Source: Didymella arachidicola (Eukaryota; Ascomycota; Dothideomycetes; Pleosporales; Didymellaceae). From it: DNA of 64,000 nt. Positions 10,454 through 22,424 of this stretch are shown one piece after another. The position numbers and the translations under genes are program-made. Position 1 is the stretch's first letter. Every line of letters starts with the position of its first letter. The notes under the pieces are model-generated. The model did no database searches and was not told the origin of the DNA. It was given only the letters and a program-made list of their open reading frames with translations. The stretch is taken from NCBI GenBank assembly GCA_016630955.3, contig CM049987.1, positions 2,108,001 to 2,172,000 on the forward strand. The letters are read 5' to 3'.

Positions 10454-11163
10454 TCATTCGACAACGCTCTGTGTGGGGTCCATTTGGGTTTCGATCTTGC
10501 GTATGAAGCGAGCCGGGTTGCCCGCCACAACGGTGAAATCAGGAACGTTCTTCGTGACAACGCTTCCAGCACCAACAACACAGCCTCGGCCTATCGTGAC
10601 ACCAGGAAGAATCACCGCGTTCCCTCCGATCCAACAGTCTTGTCCAACGTGGATCTCCTTGCCGAGTTCAGGACCACGAGTTCCCTGGCGAATGGCTGGA
10701 TCAAGCGGATGTGTGCCAGAATAGAACGAAACATTTGGACCGACAAGTGTACGGTCCCCAACAGTGATCAAACAAGTGTCTAGGAAGACCGAGTTGAAGT
10801 TGATGAAGACATTCTTGCCGAGGCGTACATTGTAGCCGTAGTCCATAGCCAGCGGAGGTTCGATCCAAGGGTCGTCCTCAAACAGTGCATCATCTTCCTC
10901 CTGTGTTGCAGCTGGTGATGGCAGTGGTGTCTCGTCTTGGATGACGCTGTTGGAATATCAGAAAGAGCAATTGCTGCGAGACGTGGTGTGCTGTGGACTT
11001 ACTCTCTGAACAGCTCGGTCAACCTTCGGCGTGGGACCTCTCCAGCGTTGGTGTAACGGGCACATGCATGTTTGCAACGCGCTCGTTCCGCAATGAGCTC
11101 CGGGGTGAACGCTGTGTAAAGCTCACCACGAGCCATGCGCTGCTTGTTTTCTGAGAGGGCCAT
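10454..11163 (-). CDS. Maltose/galactoside O-acetyltransferase-like protein
   Basis: Exon 1 is 11163-11003 and exon 2 is 10946-10454. The intron has donor GTAAGT and acceptor CCAACAG. The product has 217 residues. The N-terminal Mac domain reads MALSENKQRMARGELY, then FTPELIAERARCKHACARYT. The C-terminal left-handed beta-helix follows, with hexapeptide repeats: VRLGKNVFINFNSVFLD, ITVGDRTLVGPNVSFYSG, THPLDP (the catalytic His region), IHVGQDCWIGGNAVILPG, and VTIGRGCVVGAGSVVTKNVP, then VVAGNPARFI. This is the NodL/LacA/Maa family, which transfers acetyl from acetyl-CoA to a sugar hydroxyl. The natural acceptor in fungi is not known. It has no signal peptide, so it is presumably cytosolic. Confidence 0.92.
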
Positions 11164-11592
11164 ACTGAGTGGACAATGGTTTCGAGAGGCTCGATGCGAG
11201 GTAGGGGGATGACTTGTTTATAAGGCTCATAGTGGAAGTCATCGGTCCGAGACCTTGCCTATCAGATGCAGTATGAGGTTCTGGTGAACGTAGCAAACGC
11301 GGACGGCCACGGTGGGGCGCAAGGGCAGCCGCGGCTACCTCGTGTCTTATGTAAGACGGCTACGACCGTTGCAGTTAGCCGCTATGAGCTCATGCGCGTT
11401 GTTTGCGAGCGCGTTGCGAACAATGGCGGGGACAGCGCTTGCGCTCTTGATATTGTTCAACACAGGTTGCGTATATCTGCGCTTCTTTCCTGTCCTTCTT
11501 TCCTGTGCTTCTGCGTCTCAATCTGAGCATGCCGTAGGCGTCCACTTTCTCCCCCGCTGCTCTATTCTCAAATACTCAAATTCTCCGTAAAC
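11164..11592. promoter_or_regulatory. Divergent promoter, acetyltransferase/STE14
   Basis: 429 bp separates the two start codons, which point away from each other, so both upstream regions lie here. A pyrimidine-rich stretch just before 11593 is typical of a fungal leader. No specific factor site can be named. Confidence 0.5.
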
Positions 11593-12501
11593 ATGGCCTC
11601 GAACGGTTCAGCGACGGCACATGCAACACACGACAACATTTCGCTGCCTGTGAACCGCCCAGCACGACAGGGCGAGTGGACACCAGAACTCGACGCCAGC
11701 GTCCGCGCACAGGAAGCTTCGCATATCCAGTTCAAGCCTGCAAACTACGTGCCGCCCGAGTACCTCCCGAATGGAAAGCGCTCGCTAGCAGGCATAGGGC
11801 TGCGTGCCTTCTTCCTGGGCAACGCTGCAGTCGCTGGCTTCTTCTTTGCGGCACAGCTCGTGTACTATGGCAGCCACCTCTGGCGGCCCTTCCTCTTCCT
11901 CGGCACGCTCTCCGTGTTCCACTTTCTCGAGTTCTACACGACTGCAGCGTACAACACCCCGGACGCAAAGATCAGCTCGTTCCTGCTTACGAATGGCGCT
12001 CATTACCGTATCGCACACACCGTCGCCTTTGTCGAGACCATTGTCACGTCATACTTCTACCCTGGCTGGCAGACGAAGGTGCACACCCCGGTTGTGGTAC
12101 TAGCAGGCATCGTTCTGGTGCTGGTGGGTCAGGTAGTGAGAAGTACTGCCATGGCGCAGGCGGGCACAAACTTCAACCACCAGGTCCAGTCGAAGAAGAA
12201 CGACGGCCACGAGCTCGTCACTCGCGGATTGTACTCTTACTTCCGTCACCCATCGTACTTTGGGTTCTTCTGGTGGGGCATCGGGACCCAGTTGATGATT
12301 GGCAACTCCGTGTGCACTCTCGCCTACGCCTGTGTTCTGTGGTACTTCTTCAAGAAGAGGATTACTCGTATGTACACGAGACTCGATCTGGCAGCGCTTT
12401 GCTAACAGTACGCAGACGAAGAAGGACACCTTGTGCAGTTCTTCGGTAAGGACTACGAGACATACCGAGCGAATACACGAACGTGGATACCCTTCATATA
12501 A
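11593..12501 (+). CDS. STE14: Isoprenylcysteine carboxyl methyltransferase
   Basis: Two exons, 11593-12367 and 12416-12501, give 286 residues. The intron has donor GTATGT, branch GCTAAC and acceptor CGCAG. The enzyme methylates the C-terminal prenylated cysteine of CaaX proteins such as Ras and a-factor-type pheromones at the ER membrane, using S-adenosylmethionine. Several hydrophobic spans are visible (AFFLGNAAVAGFFFAAQLVY, VVVLAGIVLVLVGQVVRS, LAYACVLWYFF). The signature C-terminal motifs are present: GLYSYFRHPSYFGFFWWGIG, and, rebuilt across the splice, HEEGHLVQFFGKDYETY. The length matches the family. It is convergent with TTI1. Confidence 0.95.
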
Positions 12502-13159
12502 CAGCACACTGGGCAAGTGGAAGAAGAGGCATAGTCCTGGCTCGGAAGCAAGACTACAAGTCCGGCCCACGAACTCATCAATCAAATATGCCAATCCAAG
12601 ACTCACCCTCCGTGGTCTTCCACCTCTTGCTTCTAGACCCCCTTGTGCTCGTGATTCCATTCTCTCACCTCTAAGCTGTCACTTGTGTTATTTTGCCAGA
12701 GGTTCCGCCAACCTCATCTGCTAGATACTGAAGGAGGGAAAACCCTAACAAAACACATCTGACTGCCTTGTACACGCAAAGTCTCAGGCGACCAAGCCAT
12801 GATCGAGAAAACACATATACACTCGAGAGAGTTGAATGGGGTGTTGACGATGACTATGCAGTCTTATCGGTGGTGAGTCGCGGGGTTGAGAGTGAGACGA
12901 GGAATGAGGTATGAGGTATGAGGTGTTAGGCGTATGTATGGAGGAGCTGTGGCTAAGGGTGTGGTGGTACGCACACGACAGCGATACACCTCAAATTAAC
13001 TAAATTCTAGGCAAGCAAAGAGGAGGGGGAGGAGGGGGAGGAGGAGGAGGAGGATGTGTGGAGACTGCGCGGCTAGTTTCAACAGCAGGTTGGCTTTACA
13101 CACAACCCACGTGTTTAGGCATCACCGTTATTTTATGATATTGGGTATTTATTCCGCGC
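12502..13159. other. Convergent intergenic region with GGA-rich tract
   Basis: 3' flanks of STE14 and TTI1. It contains a purine-rich GGA/GGGGA microsatellite at about 13019-13055 and a short ATGAGGT repeat near 12905-12930. No gene was seen. Confidence 0.6.
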
Positions 13160-16100
13160 TCATACAGCAACGAGTTTGAATTTCCGGCCCAGCCCGCTAC
13201 TCAGCACCGGCGCGGTATATGACTTTGCCTTGTTTTCTCTCTCCCTCTTGTACAAACGCAACCACACCGCATCCGCATTCGCAGCGTCCAGCGCTGATCT
13301 GACGTCCGGCCGCACGAGGACAGGGTCTAGCATGTCCATTATTTCCTCCAGATGCGCGTCGCGCAGCGCTACGTGCGAGGCTATGTTGCATAGACATGTT
13401 GTGAGCGCGGATCGGATCGTGAGGGTGGGCGTTGCGGTGTATAAGCGCGGGGTCTCCAACGATAACGAGGGAGAGGGGGTGATGCTGAGGTCCTCGAAGC
13501 GGTCTTGTACGTCTCTGGTCTTCAGACCGCCTTGGAGTGAGTTGGCGCTTCGAGGCCCGGTCCTGCCTTGGGTATGTGGAGCGCTGCGCGCCTGTGTTCG
13601 CGCGTGTACGAGTTTGAGGATGGGGAACGCGGCTTCGATTCGGCTTCGCATGAAGCTGCCCGCGTGCTCGCACATCACGCCGATAACATCCAGTGTGCCT
13701 GCTACAATGTACGCTTCGGTGTCGTGCAGGCGCGGTAGGAGGATTGGCCATAGAGTGTTGATGAGCGGCAGGAAACTGTTTTCATGGCTGGCAAGCGCTG
13801 GGATGGTGGTACGTAACAGCGCGAGCAAGGATGTGCGGAGTGACGGTGACTGCGAAGGGAGATAATGCTGTGTGAGCTCTGCTATCTTCAGGAGGAGGGC
13901 GAAGGTGCGGGGTGCTGGTGGAGGGGGGTCGGGTTTTTCGGGGGCGGGCTGTTCGTCTCCATTATCCTCATCCTTGTTTTCAGCCCAGGGCTTTTCTGGG
14001 AACGGTGTTGGGACCTCGTTGGCGGCTTCATGGGCGCGGCGCGCTTTGTCTGCTTTCATCTGCGTCAGTGTCGCGACGACGGCGGCCATTGAGTCGTGAG
14101 GCGCTCCGATTGCTTGCTTGGTCTTCGATTGTTCGGTAAGTTGCGGCGCTTTGACGCCTTCTTCTGCCATGCCTTTGAGCACAGAGAAGAGCAATTCGAC
14201 AAGCGAAGGATAGCCATGGTACCGCTCCAATGCTTCGAAGATGCTGCCGACGAGATCGTCGAGGTAGGGAAGGAGCGACGGGCCGCACAGCCGCATCATC
14301 ATGAGCAGAACTTGGGGTGCCTGGGGTGAGACGTCGCCCACTGCGAGCTTCAGACCTACAGCGTTGACGATGTAGTCGACGTTGTCGACGACGAGATCAC
14401 GGGCGTTGGAGTAGTCCGATGCGGAAGATGCGATGTTCAAACATGTGATTGCGTGTTCGCGGAGAGCTGGGTTAGGACTGCCGAGCTGATGCAGGATGGG
14501 GTATAAGACTTCGCCCAGCTCGGCACGGAACTCTGTGCGATAGCGCCCTGCTTGCAGAGCCACTGTCTCCAGAGCCAGCGCATAGAAATGCCAGGGAAGG
14601 GCGGTATCGGGATCTCGTTCGGTCAGAAGCGTGACAGAATGCGAGTAGAGGTCGTCCAAGAGCTCCTCCCGTGGATTTGAAGTGCCGGTATCGATAAAGT
14701 CATTGAACGATGGGTTGTTGATCGTCAGATCTCTGATAAGATTGACAGATATCCAGTAGCTTGCCAGTTGCGTTTCCTCGGTACCCGTATTGATGCTTCG
14801 CATTAGGTCTTGCACCACATTTAGCGCCGAATCCGATTTCGCCAGCTGCGACAACAGCAACGTGAACTCTGCCATGAGATCCTGTTGACCTTTGAGCCGC
14901 AACTGCAAGGGCTGGAAAGATGACTGCCGACTAGGACCCAATATCAGACCAGTCTCCATCGATGTGCCCACACCGCCAGATCCAAGGTCTTCCAGGCCCT
15001 TTGAATCAGCAATTACCGCGGAGACACCATCTCTCAGGCCGTCTGCCAGGCGATCGTCAATGACTGATGGGTCTTGTCCGAGTAGTCGGAGGGCGACTGA
15101 GATCTGATGGATGATGAGACGGCGTTTGCTATCATCTTTCGACTGCATGATCCGGGGAAAGGAGATTACCCAATCGTGCAGGCTCTCGCGAAGTAAATCA
15201 GCGAGCTTTTGATCGGCCAAAAGTATGATATTCAGCTCTTGTTCCACAGTATCGTTGGCCCCGTCTCGACCAGCGAGGCTGATGACTGTTTCGATGCTCA
15301 TGCTGATGCTCTCTGCAAGTGACAGACGGCAGTCTTGTATGACGCACAGACATAACTTGAGGAGCGCCCTTCGCACCTCTGACTTGTCGTGGTTGCGCAT
15401 CTTGAAGATGTTTGCGAGTGCAATTTTAATCTGAGAGGCTGTAGCGTGCAGCCACGATTTGGAGCGCAGCACTTGCTTGTCGTTATCCGCGTCTTCCTTG
15501 ACGATAGTCTCAGGAAGTTCCGCAGTATTGCGATCGCTCAAGAGACGCGTGAGAAGCTGTGTCAGCACCTCGAGGCTTTGCTCGATGGTTCGATAGCTAG
15601 CCTTGTTGGTGCTGGCAGGCGTCAAGACCTTGGTGAGTGAAGACACCAATTTAGGAAGGAAGCTAGCCAATGCATCATCGTCAGCAATGGCAGAGCTCAG
15701 AGCCTTGACTACGTGGACGGCTGCAAGCTTGACGTTGTTCGAGCTACTTTCAACAAGGCTGTCTAAGGTGATCAGAACGGCTTCGCCGAGGGCTGGTATG
15801 TTGTTGGTGGCAGTGAGCGCTTCTCTGCCAGATTTTGTGCGTGCGCCTTCGCTGAGGAGCTCGCCCATACACTTGAACGCCAGTGTTTGCAATTCTTCTG
15901 ACGTGGCGGCGATGCCGTTCTCTGCAGACGAGGGCTTGGCCAAGAAAGTGAAGAGTATCATGAGCTGGCCAGATAGAGCAGGCTCAAGTCCACCGCCCCA
16001 GCCTGAGCGTAGCAGTACTGAGACACATTCCAGACAGAGCTCGAGGGCGCGCACAGAGACCTGTCGCGAGAGCCTGAAGACCTGGGAGATGGGCACAAAG

Positions 16101-16343
16101 GCATACTCGGCAAGCTTAGCATCGAGTGCGCGAGGCTTTGCGGTGATGTCAATCAGAGTTTTGAGTAGATCAGTGAGAGCATGGACAAGCTCTCGCTTCC
16201 CATCCGGTCGCTGGGCTAGGGTCGCGGTCACTTGCAGTACCTCGACACATGGTTGCTTCAGCTGATGGAGATGATGAGTCGGTGGAGGATCACAGTGAAC
16301 TATCCAAGGCACTCACTCGTTGAAACGTCTGTTGTCTCTCCAT
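13160..16343 (-). CDS. TTI1: TEL2-interacting protein 1 (TTI1)
   Basis: A tiny first exon of nine codons (16343-16317, MERQQTFQR) is joined across an intron (donor GTGAGT, acceptor CATCAG) to a large exon, 16261-13160, for 1042 residues. TTI1 is the HEAT-repeat scaffold of the TTT complex (TEL2-TTI1-TTI2), which helps Hsp90 mature PIKK kinases such as ATM, ATR and TOR. The sequence is helical throughout: LKQPCVEVLQVTATLAQ at the N-terminus, QEELNIILLADQ-like mid-region repeats, and TFALLLKIAELTQHYLPSQS, TTIPALASHENSFLPLINTL and LHDTEAYIVAGTLDVIGVM towards the C-terminus. The family is assigned from length, repeat type and the end segments. It diverges from PDS5. Confidence 0.85.
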
Positions 16344-16737
16344 CTTGCCGCTTTCCGGTGTATACTACGGCCAGCCTGTAGAAGCATGGAGGAGTGTTGA
16401 GCGGGGCTGGATGTCAAGTCCGAGGCTGCAAGACGATGATGCTGCTCGAGGGGAGGTGAGGGAAAGGTCGGAGCTTGGCTCGAGCTCGGAGTGGAGCTCT
16501 GGCGGGCAGGCGCGTCCATGTGGTTGCTAGCGCGTCACGGTCGGCGGACACAGGCCCTCTCCATGGTCTCTCACCGAGCAAAGGCGGCATCATCATCAGC
16601 GTGCGCGCCGGGGAATCAGTCAAGGCGCGTCGCCGATTGTTTGCCCTGCAGCCAGCCAAGTCAAGCACACCACAGTGGCGCACCGCAGCACACAGCGACC
16701 AGCACATTGCACCAGCAACTAACGCGCAATACGCGAC
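16344..16737. promoter_or_regulatory. Bidirectional promoter TTI1/PDS5
   Basis: 394 bp lies between two divergent start codons, so the promoters of a PIKK-maturation factor and a cohesin regulator must overlap or adjoin. The stretch is GC-rich with several CGAGCTCGGAG-like and GCGCG runs. No defined factor site is claimed. Confidence 0.65.
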
Positions 16738-19700
16738 ATGGCTCGACGCAGCCGGCGCAGCGCTGCCGCGGCGGTCGAGGTGGCAGAGGAGGCGGCGCCC
16801 CAAGTCGCGCAGGAGGAGGAGGCCGAGGAGGAAGAGGCGGACGCAGAATCAGAAGAAGCACAGGCGGGCGTGCGGCCGCTGAAGTTCAAGCAGCCGCTGG
16901 TCGGGCGGCCGGGCAAGCAGCTCAGCGTGGGCGAGCTGCTGGCGCGTCTCGAGGCGCTGCTGGACGAGCTGCGCACAATCGACCAGGACGAGGCGCATCG
17001 CGAGTCGCTCGAAGCCGTCGCGGCCGAGCTGGTCAGCCCGAGCCTGCTGCAGCACAAGGACGCGGGCGTGCGCGCGTGGACGTGCTGCTGTCTGGTCGAC
17101 ATGCTCAGGCTGTTCGCCCCCGATGCGCCGTATCCCGCGAAGAATCTGAAGGTACTGCCACCATACGCGTACGGCTGCGTAGCCAATGCTGATACAAGCC
17201 CCCAGGAAATCTTCTCCGTCATCATCACCAAGCTCCTCCCCCTCCTCGCCGACCCCTCGCACCCCTACAACAGCCAGCACATGTACGTCCTGCGCTCGCT
17301 CGCCGAGTGGAAGAGCATCCTGCTTATCAACGACCTCCCCGGCGCCGACGCCCTCACCACCGCCCTCTTCACCACATGCTTCGACGTCCTCTCCGGGCCG
17401 TCCAAGAGCGACAGCGCCGAGGAGCTGAGCAAGAACGTCGAGCACAACATGACCGAGGTCCTGTCCACCATCATCGACGAGGCCGGCGCCGTGCCGCACG
17501 ACGTCGTCGACATCATCGTCGCCCAGTTCCTTTGGGCAGACCCCATCACGCTCGGCAGCTCCAAGGGCAAGAAGACCGCCCCCATCGACGCCAAGCAGAC
17601 AACGTTGCGTCGGAAAGAAGCGCCGCCCGCGTACAACATGGCCAAGAGCGTGTGCAACAACAATCAGGACAAAATGGCCCGACTGGTTGGCAACTACTTC
17701 AGCTCGGTCATCGTCGACTTCACAAACGCCGGCCCGTCGTTCAAGCGTCGAGCAGGCAGCGAGGACCCTGACGACGACGGTGTCAAGGGGCCGTCTGACG
17801 ACGACGTCCACGAGGCAAGGAAGGCACACAGGCTGTTGCGCGAGCTGTGGAAGTGCGCCCCAGGCGTGTTGCAGGACATCATCCAGCATCTCGTCGACGA
17901 GCTCGGCACAGAGAACGTGCAACTTCGCCAGCTGGCGACCGAGACGCTGGGGGACATGATTTCAGGAATCGGTGCAGCAGGGCCTCCTCCGCCGCCGCAG
18001 CTGGACCCGGTTGCATACCCATCGCAGAGTCTCTCGCGCTCTGACGCAGACCGCCCGTTCGACTTCCTCACCACGCCGGCCTCCATCAACTCCTTCCCAA
18101 CACAGCACCCTGTCGCCTACCACTCTTTCTTGCAGCGCAAAAACGACAAGTCTCCTATCATTCGAGCTTCTTGGACGACCGCTATTGGCCGCATCCTGAC
18201 AACCTCCGCTGGCGGCATTGGCCTGGACCCTGAAGAGGAGCAAAGTTTGCTCAAGTCGTTTGCCGAGTGCCTGATTGATAGCGATGAGAGAGTGCGACTG
18301 GCTGCGGTCAAGGTTGTCGAGCTGTTCAGTTTCGACGACATTATTCGCAAGCTCGGTAGCAATGGAAGCATGTCAGACACCGGCTCAATTCTGTCCAATC
18401 TTGCGGATCGAATCAAAGACAAAAGGAGCATCATTCACTCCGCAACAACGGGGCTGCTCGGACGCATCTGGGGCGTAGCTTCTGGGGCCATCGCAGAGGG
18501 AGACGAATCTGTGACCAACCTCCTTGGCTCGATCCCCTCAAGAATACTCGAGGGTCGCTACGTCAACGATAAGGACATCAATCTCCAAATTGATCTAGCG
18601 CTGTACGAGTCCCTGCTGCCACTCGGATACCCGCCGATAAAGCCGCGAGCAGCGACAAATGGTGCGTCGCAAGTGGTCAAGGACAGTCAAACAAACGCCG
18701 ACCAGGGCTACACCGAGGCTGAGCTGGACAGGCTCCGCACCGAACGGCTGCTCGTCCTGGTTCGCGGTCTCAGCGCAAAAGCCAAGGCTGTCTTCAACGC
18801 AAAGCAACAAAGTCAAGCCAAAAACGTGGAATACATGGAGCGTTTCCTTCAACTGTGCGAGCAGTATAACGGTGGTGTTGCTAGTAAAGAGGGCAAGGAC
18901 GCCAAACAAACATTGGCCAAGTTCATCGCCTTCTATGCCACACAGTCTCCCGAACCGACAAAGACCACTGAAGATCTGTGGAAGTTCGCCAAGACGCATG
19001 ACCGCCGTGCGTATGCCTTGATACGCTTCTGTATCGACCCAGGGAGCGACTATCGCAGAGTCTTCAAGTCAATCGTATGTTCAGCCTGTCCAATCCACTA
19101 CTCGTTCTAATCATCAAGCAGAAAGAGCTACGCAAACGCATCGAGGACGGCCCCGGAGCTACGCTACTAGAGGTCTTGAACCCTCTGTTGTACAATTGCG
19201 CATTCTTGTTCTACAACAAGAGCCATGTCTCCGCCGTCATCGAATACACGCGAACAGACGACAAAGGCCTCGGCGCTACGGCGCACGAGTTGCTTAAGTC
19301 GATCTCCCTCACTCACCCGAAAGTGTTCTCCACTCATGTGAAGGACCTCTGCAAGACCCTCGAGAACGAGGCTCCCACAGCGAAGTCACCAAACCCTCCG
19401 GGTGCGGTGGAGGATCTGAAGGCATGTGCAGCTTTTGCGAAGAAGTTCCCAAGTGACATACCAATCAACGCGAAAGACGGACGCAAGCTGGTGCAAAGCT
19501 TTCTCAACTTTGCGCAATACGGCACACCAGCACCAGCAGCGAAGCATGCTGTCACTATCATCATGCACAGCGACAACAAGAAAGAATTGCACGCCAAAGA
19601 AATACTAGACAAGAGCATCAAAGGCTTCAAGTACAACGGCGACCACTGGCTGACAAAGCTTGCGGCGCTCAGTCAGCTAGTGTTGCTTGCTCAGACCGAG

Positions 19701-21317
19701 TGCGAGGATAACATGGACGCTATCATCGAGATCGCAATCGGCAGGGTCCTTCGTGAACCGCATCTGGCCACCGAAGAAGCCAATGCTGAATGGATGGAGA
19801 CACCAGACGACGACATCGTGGGTAGGACGTGGGCCTTGAAGATCCTCATCAACCGCCTGCGCTCTCTTCCGTCCGAAGCCGATCTTGATGAGGCTGCGAC
19901 GAGCACATACACCCTGCTCAATCGTCTCGTCAGAGACAATGGTGAAGCAGCGGAGTCCAATGATACTCCTGCGGGGCACAAGTCGCGCCAAAGACTCCTG
20001 GCTGCAAACGCATTACTCAAGTTGTCGACCAACAAGCATTTAGATGCCCTCTTAAAGCCCGCAGACTTCGTACAGCTGGCCCTTGTCACCCACGACCCCT
20101 GCGCTCAGGTCCGGAGACTCTTTGCTGAGAAGCTGATGAAGTACCTCGGGCAGAACCGACTCCCACCCCGGTTCTACACGATCCTGTTCTTCTTTGCTCA
20201 CGAGCCTGAGCGAAGCGTCAAGGACAGCACACTCACATGGATCCGTTCTCGCCGCGCAGCCTTCGCAGCTCGAAAAGAGACGGTCCTCGAGACGGTGTTC
20301 TCTCGACTTCTCAGCCTGCTGGCCCATCATCCCGACTTTGACACGGAGCCAGAGACTCTCAAACTCATGTCGGAGTACATACTGTACTACCTCAAATGCG
20401 TCGCCACAGAAGAGAACCTTTCCCTCATCTTCCACGTCGCCCAGCGCGTCAAGGGCGTGGCCGACAACATCGCCCCTTCGAAGCAAGCAGACGAGAACCT
20501 GTACGTCCTGTCGGACCTCTCCCAGGCACTCATCCGCTCGTGGGAAGAGCAGAACAACTGGACCATGCAATCCTGGCCCGGCAAAATGCGCCTCCCATCT
20601 GGCATTTTCCGCGCTCTCGAGTCGCACGAACGCGCCCAGGAAATCGCCACGAGGACGTGGATCGACGAAGACCTCGTCGAGGAACTAGACCCGTTGGTGC
20701 GCAAAGCGATTCGTAACAAGAAGCGGAAAGCCACCGATGGCGCCGAGAGCGCTCGCAAGAAGAAGTCAAAGAGCGACAGAAAGAAGGAGAGGAAGGAAAG
20801 ACCCATCAAAACCCCGCGGAAGAAGCGTACCAGCGACGATGAGGAGAGCGACGACGGGCAGCTCAGACCCGAGGCCGAGCCCAAGAGGAAGAGCGGCCGC
20901 AAGAGTAATGTCAGTAAGAGCTACATTGAAGTCAGCAGCGACGACGAGGCTGCGGATCCCGTGGAGGAAGACGAGGCGAACGACGATGAGGCAGAAAACG
21001 ACGAAGGCAGGGACTCGCCTTCGGAAGAGGACATCGAGATGGCAGACCCCGACGCAGAATCTCCAGGCGACGCAGCCCCCGAACCCACCGAACCATCCCC
21101 AGCGCCCACGCCGCCCAGGAGGGGCGCACGCAGTCGCGCCAAACCCACGGACGTCGAAAAGCCCTCCCCCGCGAAAGCCACACCACACAAACCCTCCCCC
21201 GTCAAGACTACGCCCGCGAAGCAAGTCGCTAAACCCAAAGCCAACGGCAAAGTGAAAGATATAAGCAGTCCCGCAGCGAATGGTGCGTCGAGACGTAGCG
21301 CGAGGACGAGGAGTTGA
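16738..21317 (+). CDS. PDS5: Sister chromatid cohesion protein PDS5
   Basis: Three exons, 16738-17151, 17206-19074 and 19122-21317, give 1492 residues. Intron 1 (54 nt, CCCAG acceptor) is open in frame. It is removed because skipping it joins KNLK to EIFSVIITKLLPLL as expected in Pds5. Intron 2 has donor GTATGT, branch TCTAATC and acceptor AAGCAG. PDS5 binds the cohesin ring and controls its loading, acetylation and release. The order is an acidic N-terminus (EEEAEEEEADAESEE), then long HEAT-type repeats (LLQHKDAGVRAWTCCCLVDM, NDKSPIIRASWTTAIGRIL, HDPCAQVRRLFAEKLMKYL). A disordered Lys/Ser/Glu-rich tail has KRKATDG, DDEESDDG and PRRGARSRAKP stretches that resemble nuclear-localisation and AT-hook-like motifs. 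Confidence 0.93.
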
Positions 21318-22424
21318 TCGGGTAAGGTGCGGCGCGGTTTGGGTTAAGAGAAGGGTAGGGAGGATGTGGATGTGGATGTGGATATGTAGCGATGTGTAGC
21401 TATATAGATAGGGATAGGGATGTATGCCGCGGCTCGGCGAGTTTGCAAATCCTGATCTAGTGAGCGTTGCGTCGAATCTCCAGTTATCACTCCACACCTT
21501 TTTGTCATTTGTCTCTAAGCAGACAAGTAGCGCGCGGGGGACATCCGCACTGCACTGCAGCAATCCCTGCGTAGCCTTGGTCTTGGTTCCGGGCCCCGAA
21601 TACGCGGGATACCAACGCCACACTTGCAGACTCTCCACCTACATCGAACACGGCCTCGGACGCACATGCCTCTGTTTTGTGTCACATCGTCACAGTCACA
21701 GGCTAGGCGTATTTCCCAATTCCCGAGTCTACGCTGCTGGCTAGATGATTCAGTCGATACTCATCTGTCCATCTATCGTATCCCAGCTCGCCGCGCTGCG
21801 CTGCGCTGCGCTGCTTAGTACCGCACCCAGACCCAGACCCAGACCCGACTCGTGTACACATCGCAGGCCCAGTGCGTGGTATCGACTCCGACACGGAGAA
21901 AGTCTGGCCCCAGCGTGGTTATGTAGCTGTGATTTTGTATTAGTATTCTAGCGTTATGGGTTCGAGTAGGAATGAGTATGTGTGGGATGTTTGATACGTA
22001 GGTAGTATGACCTAGAGATGTAGCATGAGTAAGCGAGCGAGTTCCTCTGTTGTTGGATAGGCGAGTTGCTAGGGAAAGGCAGAGTTGGGTGTGTACTAGC
22101 CTGTAATGTAGATTATAGAACAGTGGAAAGTAGACAGCGGGAGGTTCAAATCATTGGTGGGGATGTATATGACTTCGTGATGGGTATTTAGGGGGGTAGG
22201 ATGGACATGCCAATCTTTTAAAGGCGAGAAGTGAGATCAGATAGGGATGTCTATAACCAGGTACCAAAACAGAGACATGCGCGAGTCTGATACCTGCGCG
22301 TTTGAAAGTTCAAGAAGGTGGGAAGTCTAGCGATTACAGTCTTGCTATTGCAATCAACACATCACCTGCTTCGCACGTCCATCAATCTCGCACTTTCCAT
22401 CACCGCCACCACAAACATCCCCCG
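21318..22424. other. Convergent intergenic region, simple repeats
   Basis: 3' flanks of PDS5 and the GH17 gene. Contains a GGATGT repeat at about 21361-21385, CTGCG repeats at 21790-21812 and CCCAGA repeats at 21826-21846. A GGTTCAAATCA string at 22142 resembles a tRNA B box but lacks a tRNA around it. No gene was seen. Confidence 0.5.

Noticed and set aside
16849..17922. 357-codon minus-strand open frame
   Set aside because: Antisense of GC-rich PDS5 codons. It has no domain and a Val/Asp/Gly-biased composition typical of shadow frames.
20766..21638. 290-codon minus-strand open frame
   Set aside because: Shadow of the PDS5 tail. No recognisable protein.
22130..22170. GGTTCAAATCA as a tRNA B box
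   Set aside because: No A box or matching acceptor stem upstream.
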